Assembly (NCBI GenBank): GCA_905373425.1
Contig: CAJPST010000087.1
Coordinates: 1-9,456, forward strand
Reading direction: 5' to 3'
DNA length: 9,456 nucleotides
DNA from: an uncultured Mesocricetibacter sp.
GTDB taxonomy: Bacteria > Pseudomonadota > Gammaproteobacteria > Enterobacterales > Pasteurellaceae
Below the pieces are notes generated by a model. The model saw only the letters and a program-made list of their open reading frames with translations, searched no databases and was not told the origin of the DNA. The translations under genes and the position numbers were made by a program. Below, piece by piece: positions 6,990-9,456 of this stretch. Within the stretch, counting starts at the first letter, position 1, and every line of letters begins with the position of its first letter.

Positions 6990-7013
6990 GGCACACGTTA
7001 GGAAACGTGCGCC
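6990..7013 (-). repeat. REP-like palindrome, unit B, minus orientation
   Basis: This is identical to the minus-orientation palindrome of unit A, 138 bases away. It is followed by ATCATGGGGG, so on the minus strand it begins CCCCCATGATGGCGCACG, closely matching the copy upstream of the second RAYT gene. Confidence 0.75.
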
Positions 7014-7021
7014 ATCATGGG

Positions 7022-7100
7022 GGACTACATCACCAATGTGAAAAAAGGCAAAATCCAAGGCCTTTCCCATAACAATTGAGAAATTATCGGCTTGGAATAA
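7022..7100 (+). pseudogene. possible gene remnant next to the REP unit
   Basis: Right after the REP repeat one plus frame reads DYITNVKKGKIQGLSHNN, TGA, EIIGLE, TAA, and is followed 18 bases later by a strong terminator. It looks like the 3' end of a coding sequence cut by the REP unit and then broken by a stop. No SD or full start is available: an ATG at 7017 lies in the REP flank. I cannot identify a parent protein, so chance is possible. Confidence 0.2.
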
Positions 7101-7118
7101 GATAGCCTAAACCGAAAG

Positions 7119-7152
7119 AAAAATACCGATGGCAAAAACCATCGGTATTTTT
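7119..7152. terminator. bidirectional terminator beyond psiE
   Basis: A perfect 14-bp stem (arms AAAAATACCGATGG and CCATCGGTATTTTT) has a six-base CAAAAA loop. It lies 40 bases past the psiE stop and has T-runs on both strands, so it suits psiE on the minus strand and the possible remnant on the plus strand. Confidence 0.85.
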
Positions 7153-7178
7153 ATATGTGAAAAACGTCGCTAAAAACG

Positions 7179-7187
7179 ACCGCACTT
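7179..7187 (-). repeat. DNA uptake signal after psiE
   Basis: The core AAGTGCGGT on the minus strand begins four bases after the psiE TAG. It is followed by a weak GTCG...CGAC hairpin and a T-run, which may add a weak terminator. Confidence 0.85.
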
Positions 7188-7191
7188 TTTG

Positions 7192-7611
7192 CTAAATATT
7201 TCGTAATTTGTTGGAATACAACACCAAGCACAGCGCAATCACCATGATCAAAATTGCCCCGGCGAACAAAATCGTATCTACCGAGCTCTCATGGTTCACG
7301 ATAATCAAACGTAACATCGCGGTAATCCCCGCGTAAATAAAATAGCGCAACGGGAAGTGATAGCCACTTTTAAAATATTGCACGATTAAACCGATAAACC
7401 CGAAATACAGGAAAAACATTACCGCCTGCTCAGCAACATCATAAGGCACCACAGATGATGTGTTCAGCACCATCATCGCTAATGAATATGTCACCTTTAC
7501 TAACGCAATAATCAACACCGCTGCCAAGGCAATCAACGCTGTGCTTAACACGATTTTCAATATACCCGTTACCACTCGCGGCAACTTTTCCAACTCTTGA
7601 GATTCTTCCAT
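7192..7611 (-). CDS. psiE: PsiE family membrane protein
   Basis: The 139-residue protein is nearly all membrane: four hydrophobic segments at about 18-45, 58-80, 88-105 and 112-132. The conserved PsiE block FKSGYHFPLRYF, then ITAMLRLIIVNH (80-107), is plainly present. E. coli PsiE (136 residues) is a phosphate-starvation-inducible inner-membrane protein whose molecular role is not known; regulation there involves PhoB and cAMP-CRP. I see no clear Pho box here, so phosphate control is not shown. The ATG is supported by AGGAAC about six bases upstream. It is transcribed alone on the minus strand between two RAYT genes and ends before an uptake signal and a strong terminator. Confidence 0.93.
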   Translation of the reverse strand: MEESQELEKLPRVVTGILKIVLSTALIALAAVLIIALVKVTYSLAMMVLNTSSVVPYDVAEQAVMFFLYFGFIGLIVQYFKSGYHFPLRYFIYAGITAMLRLIIVNHESSVDTILFAGAILIMVIALCLVLYSNKLRNI

Positions 7612-7716
7612 TCTTCGTTCCTAATATAATGAAATTAATGTAAAAAAGGAGCGTATTTTAATGCAAGTTTTGGGATGGGTAAATAGGCACAGTCTGGAAA
7701 AACGTTTGGATTTTTG

Positions 7717-7725
7717 ACCGCACTT
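7717..7725 (-). repeat. DNA uptake signal abutting the second RAYT stop codon
   Basis: The minus strand reads TAA-AAGTGCGGT-CAAAAA: the uptake signal core begins at the base after the stop. The stretch 7612-7716, between the psiE start and this site, holds the psiE upstream region and nothing else I can assign. Confidence 0.85.
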
Positions 7726-8277
7726 TTAGCGGAGCACATCAATGTCTAAAACAGGATCAACTGCCTGCCAATAATTTTTCGCACTGCTATATTTCCAATC
7801 CTGCGGCTCAGACACAAACCCGCTCACCACCGGATTTTGATGAATGTACTCTAGCTTTTCGTTGAAAAATTTATCGGAATGAATTTCGATGGGTTGGTTG
7901 TGGTGTTGCCAGAATTGGTAGTGAGTGACATTGGAGCTTTTTGTTCCTGCCCTTTTGAACATCCACAACAACCATTCTTTACGGCTTTCTTGTTTATTAT
8001 CACGAATTAAATTCACCAGATTCGTTGCTGTAAATTTTTTTAAATCCCTTATCAGCTCAGATGGATTCTCTTTTTTAGCTTGAAATAATAAATGAACATG
8101 GCTAGGCATTATGCAATATCCATAAATCAGCATTCCACGTTCTTTTCGAAAGAATGATAACGCTTGAATCATCAGTTCAAAATAGGATTCTCGAATAAAA
8201 ACATCAATCCAATATACGGTTGCAAAACTAACAAAATAGATTCCTTCTTTATTATTAAATTTATATTTTCTGCTCAT
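7726..8277 (-). CDS. REP-associated tyrosine transposase (RAYT), intact copy
   Basis: This is a 183-residue Y1/HUH-type transposase relative of the RAYT family, thought to nick and move or maintain REP palindromes through single-stranded DNA. It has the HxH metal motif in MPSHVHLLF (His60, His62), conserved KRAGTKSS and WQHHNQ blocks, likely catalytic Tyr144 in LEYIHQNPV, and the C-terminal WKYSS segment (161-165) with NYW. The MSRKYKF start is chosen over a 39-residue in-frame extension because GAGGTG (complement of 8282-8287) sits at proper SD distance and the other copy also begins at MSRKYKF. An inverted REP pair lies about 140 bases upstream, and an uptake signal touches the stop. Confidence 0.92.
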   Translation of the reverse strand: MSRKYKFNNKEGIYFVSFATVYWIDVFIRESYFELMIQALSFFRKERGMLIYGYCIMPSHVHLLFQAKKENPSELIRDLKKFTATNLVNLIRDNKQESRKEWLLWMFKRAGTKSSNVTHYQFWQHHNQPIEIHSDKFFNEKLEYIHQNPVVSGFVSEPQDWKYSSAKNYWQAVDPVLDIDVLR

Positions 8278-8281
8278 CACA

Positions 8282-8287
8282 CACCTC
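8282..8287 (-). promoter_or_regulatory. ribosome binding site of the intact RAYT gene
   Basis: GAGGTG on the minus strand, with GAGG six bases before the ATG at 8277, decides the start in favour of the 183-residue form. Confidence 0.7.
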
Positions 8288-8418
8288 AAAAGTGGTACAA
8301 CATAATTATCAGAAAATATAAATTCAACAATAAAACACTCATCTTGGAACTCAGATCTCAAAACAAAATTAATTTCTATAAACAAGGATGACACATTCTA
8401 TACTGCCGGAATAACGCT

Positions 8419-8442
8419 GGCGCGCGTCTCCCGACGCGTGCC
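8419..8442 (+). repeat. REP-like palindrome upstream of the intact RAYT, plus orientation
   Basis: Arms GGCGCGCGT (8419-8427) and ACGCGTGCC (8434-8442) pair with one G-U and enclose CTCCCG. It forms an inverted pair with the next palindrome, 19 bases away. It is very GC-rich within AT-rich DNA. Confidence 0.8.
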
Positions 8443-8461
8443 TAAATTCAAAGCATAAAAA

Positions 8462-8485
8462 AGCACGCGTCAGGAGACGCGCGCT
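8462..8485 (-). repeat. REP-like palindrome upstream of the intact RAYT, minus orientation
   Basis: Arms AGCACGCGTC and GACGCGCGCT enclose AGGA, with one A-C mismatch. On the minus strand it begins CCCCCACGATAGCGCGCG, matching the 7013-side palindrome except for transitions. This shows that the two sites belong to one REP family. Confidence 0.8.
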
Positions 8486-8541
8486 ATCGTGGGGGTGGCA
8501 GCCTAGATTCTATTCTAGAATGGAAAAATAATAAAAAGTTA

Positions 8542-8570
8542 TTGTATGAAAATAGTATTACTTATAGAAT
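8542..8570 (+). promoter_or_regulatory. candidate retron promoter
   Basis: TAGAAT (8565-8570) matches the -10 consensus at five of six bases. TTGTAT (8542-8547) is a modest -35 with 17 bases between. The expected start, seven bases after the -10, is 8577, the first base of the retron a1 repeat. That agreement supports the assignment. Confidence 0.5.
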
Positions 8571-8576
8571 ATACGC

Positions 8577-8706
8577 GCAGGTATAAATAGATTTTTCACT
8601 TTTGTTTCAGAAGTGGTTATAAATAATGTCAGGCATTGATGCTGATAATCTTCTACACATAAAGTAGTTCAATGTGTTAAATTTGCTAATGAGTATTTAT
8701 ACCTGC
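8577..8706 (+). ncRNA. retron msr-msd non-coding RNA
   Basis: This 130-base region directly before the reverse transcriptase has retron ncRNA architecture. Perfect 13-bp complementary ends form the a1/a2 stem (8577-8589 with 8694-8706). G8590, next to a1, is in the position of the branching guanosine that primes through its 2'-OH. An msr hairpin (8597-8604 with 8608-8615) has eight pairs including one G-U and a UUU loop, a form typical of retron msr. A second hairpin (8630-8644) has one bulged G. The msd part contains ACACAT/ATGTGT (8655-8660 with 8672-8677). By analogy with Ec86, cDNA would begin opposite 8692 (TCATTAGC...). The boundaries of msr and msd are inferred. Confidence 0.8.
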
Positions 8707-8707
8707 A

Positions 8708-8719
8708 CCTCTCCGAGGA
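8708..8719 (+). promoter_or_regulatory. ribosome binding site of the retron RT within a small hairpin
   Basis: AGGA (8716-8719) is seven bases before the RT ATG and is the SD that fixes the start. CCTC (8708-8711) and GAGG (8715-8718) can pair around TCC, which would hide this SD. The pairing is short, so its effect is uncertain. Confidence 0.5.
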
Positions 8720-8726
8720 TTTATTA

Positions 8727-9456
8727 ATGAATAAAACAACTATTGAGCGATTAAGAGGTTGTACTTCTATTGCTGATCTAATTTCTGAATTTCAGTTAAA
8801 AATATCTCCAACCCAATTTTCTTATATTGTCTATTGTCTCCAAGATAAAGACAAATATAAGAGCTTCGAAATCCCCAAAAAATCAGGCGGTTTTAGAATT
8901 ATACATTCTCCTAAAGATTCCTTGAAATATATTCAAAGGGAAATCGCTACTATTCTTTTAAATTGTATAGATGATATTAAAGTAACTTGCCCAAATTATT
9001 TACGTTGTAATCATGCATTTGAAAAGGATAAATCTATTGTGTCAAATGCAAATCTCCATGAACGCAAAAAATTTATTCTTAATATTGATATCAAGGACTT
9101 CTTTTCATCTATTCATTATGGAAGAATTAAGGGTTTTTTAATATCAGATACTAATTTTCTATTAAATGAGAATATTGGGAGGATTATAGCAAAGTTAGCA
9201 ACATATAATGGATATTTACCTCAAGGTGCACCAACATCACCAATATTAGCTTCTTTAATAGGAAATATTCTAGATACAAGATTATTAAAATTAGCTAAGG
9301 AATATAGATTCTATTATTCAAGATATGCCGATGATATAACTTTTTCATCAAATCAAGAATTACCAAATGAATTAGTATATTGGGATAAAGAAAAAAATAT
9401 ATGGATCGAAGGTATAAAAATAAGAAAAATTATAACTAAATCTGGATTTCAATTAA
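8727..9456 (+). CDS. retron-type reverse transcriptase (5' part; runs off the window)
   Basis: The first 243 residues are visible. In retrons this enzyme copies the msd part of the upstream RNA from a 2'-OH primer to make branched RNA-DNA (msDNA), and it usually acts with an effector in anti-phage defence. Seen: KSGGFRIIHSPKDSLKYIQ (about 52-70, fingers); the retron-diagnostic NAxxH motif as NANLH (107-111); catalytic Asp121 in LNIDIKDFFSSI; LPQGAPTSP (164-172); and YADD (200-203). Between YADD and the next conserved element (SGFQL) are about 35 residues including YWDKEKNIWIEG, longer than in Ec86. The C-terminal thumb and the VTG motif lie beyond the window. DNA here is markedly AT-rich compared with yidC or mnmE, suggesting horizontal acquisition. 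Confidence 0.93.
   Translation, partial: MNKTTIERLRGCTSIADLISEFQLKISPTQFSYIVYCLQDKDKYKSFEIPKKSGGFRIIHSPKDSLKYIQREIATILLNCIDDIKVTCPNYLRCNHAFEKDKSIVSNANLHERKKFILNIDIKDFFSSIHYGRIKGFLISDTNFLLNENIGRIIAKLATYNGYLPQGAPTSPILASLIGNILDTRLLKLAKEYRFYYSRYADDITFSSNQELPNELVYWDKEKNIWIEGIKIRKIITKSGFQL

Larger units (their letters stand above)
6884..7021. repeat. tandem duplication, unit B (138 bp) with two REP palindromes
   Basis: This is the second direct copy of the preceding unit, ending CATCATGGGG. Its first palindrome is better preserved than in unit A, which suggests that unit B is closer to the original. Confidence 0.9.

Noticed and set aside
6740..7021. CRISPR-like array in the repeated 139-base region
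   Set aside because: There are only two long contiguous copies with no unique spacers between short repeats. It is a tandem duplication containing palindromes.
6969..7072. Minus-strand ORF MGKALDFAFFHIGDVV... running through the REP palindrome
   Set aside because: It has no SD, and most of it is translation of the REP unit with its poly-A/T flank. Such ORFs are a common artefact of REP sequences.
7612..7725. Search for a REP palindrome on the 3' side of the intact RAYT
   Set aside because: No GC-rich hairpin related to the REP family is present there; only the uptake signal and AT-rich sequence are seen.
8278..8394. In-frame 39-residue N-terminal extension of the intact RAYT
   Set aside because: The other RAYT copy has no matching extension, and GAGGTG is placed correctly for the internal ATG at 8277. 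The extra residues read like translated intergenic DNA.
8512..8521. Palindrome ATTCTAGAAT just before the retron
   Set aside because: It is ten bases long, has no second copy at a retron boundary visible in the window, and could occur by chance; it is not enough for an attachment site.

Overview
The window reads as chromosomal DNA of a Pasteurellaceae bacterium from the Haemophilus influenzae-type DNA-uptake clade (Haemophilus, Aggregatibacter, Pasteurella or Basfia-like). Three things support this: the 9-base uptake signal core AAGTGCGGT or its complement occurs six times; Rho, RnpA and YidC read like the H. influenzae proteins; and the order rpmH-rnpA-yidD-yidC-mnmE is the one known in gammaproteobacteria. 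I cannot name the species from sequence alone.

Positions 1-5515 are conserved core genome on the + strand. A strong sigma70-type promoter (19-47) drives rpmH (ribosomal protein L34), rnpA (RNase P protein), yidD and yidC (membrane insertase) as an overlapping operon that ends in a hairpin terminator (2508-2537). An inverted pair of uptake signals precedes mnmE (tRNA wobble-uridine modification GTPase), which has its own long terminator (3995-4036). A leader of about 160 bases, with a possible 30-codon upstream ORF, leads into rho, which ends in a bidirectional terminator (5482-5515). 

Positions 5548-8500 form a variable region with genes on the - strand. It holds a small secreted protein of unknown function, a REP-associated tyrosine transposase (RAYT) with a 26-codon internal deletion, a tandem 139/138-base duplication carrying REP-like palindromes, psiE, a second intact RAYT, and another inverted pair of REP-like palindromes. 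Both RAYT genes have REP palindromes on their 5' side and an uptake signal touching or nearly touching their stop codon; psiE also ends four bases before an uptake signal.

The right end (about 8542-9456) is the start of an AT-rich retron on the + strand. It has a promoter whose predicted start coincides with the first base of a compact ncRNA (8577-8706, 13-bp a1/a2 pairing, candidate branching G at 8590), followed by a reverse transcriptase with the retron NAxxH motif, QGAPTSP and YADD. The window stops after 243 codons of the RT, so its C-terminus and any effector gene lie outside. The retron is the most interesting item here: it is probably an anti-phage defence module inserted next to a REP/RAYT-rich, psiE-containing variable region.
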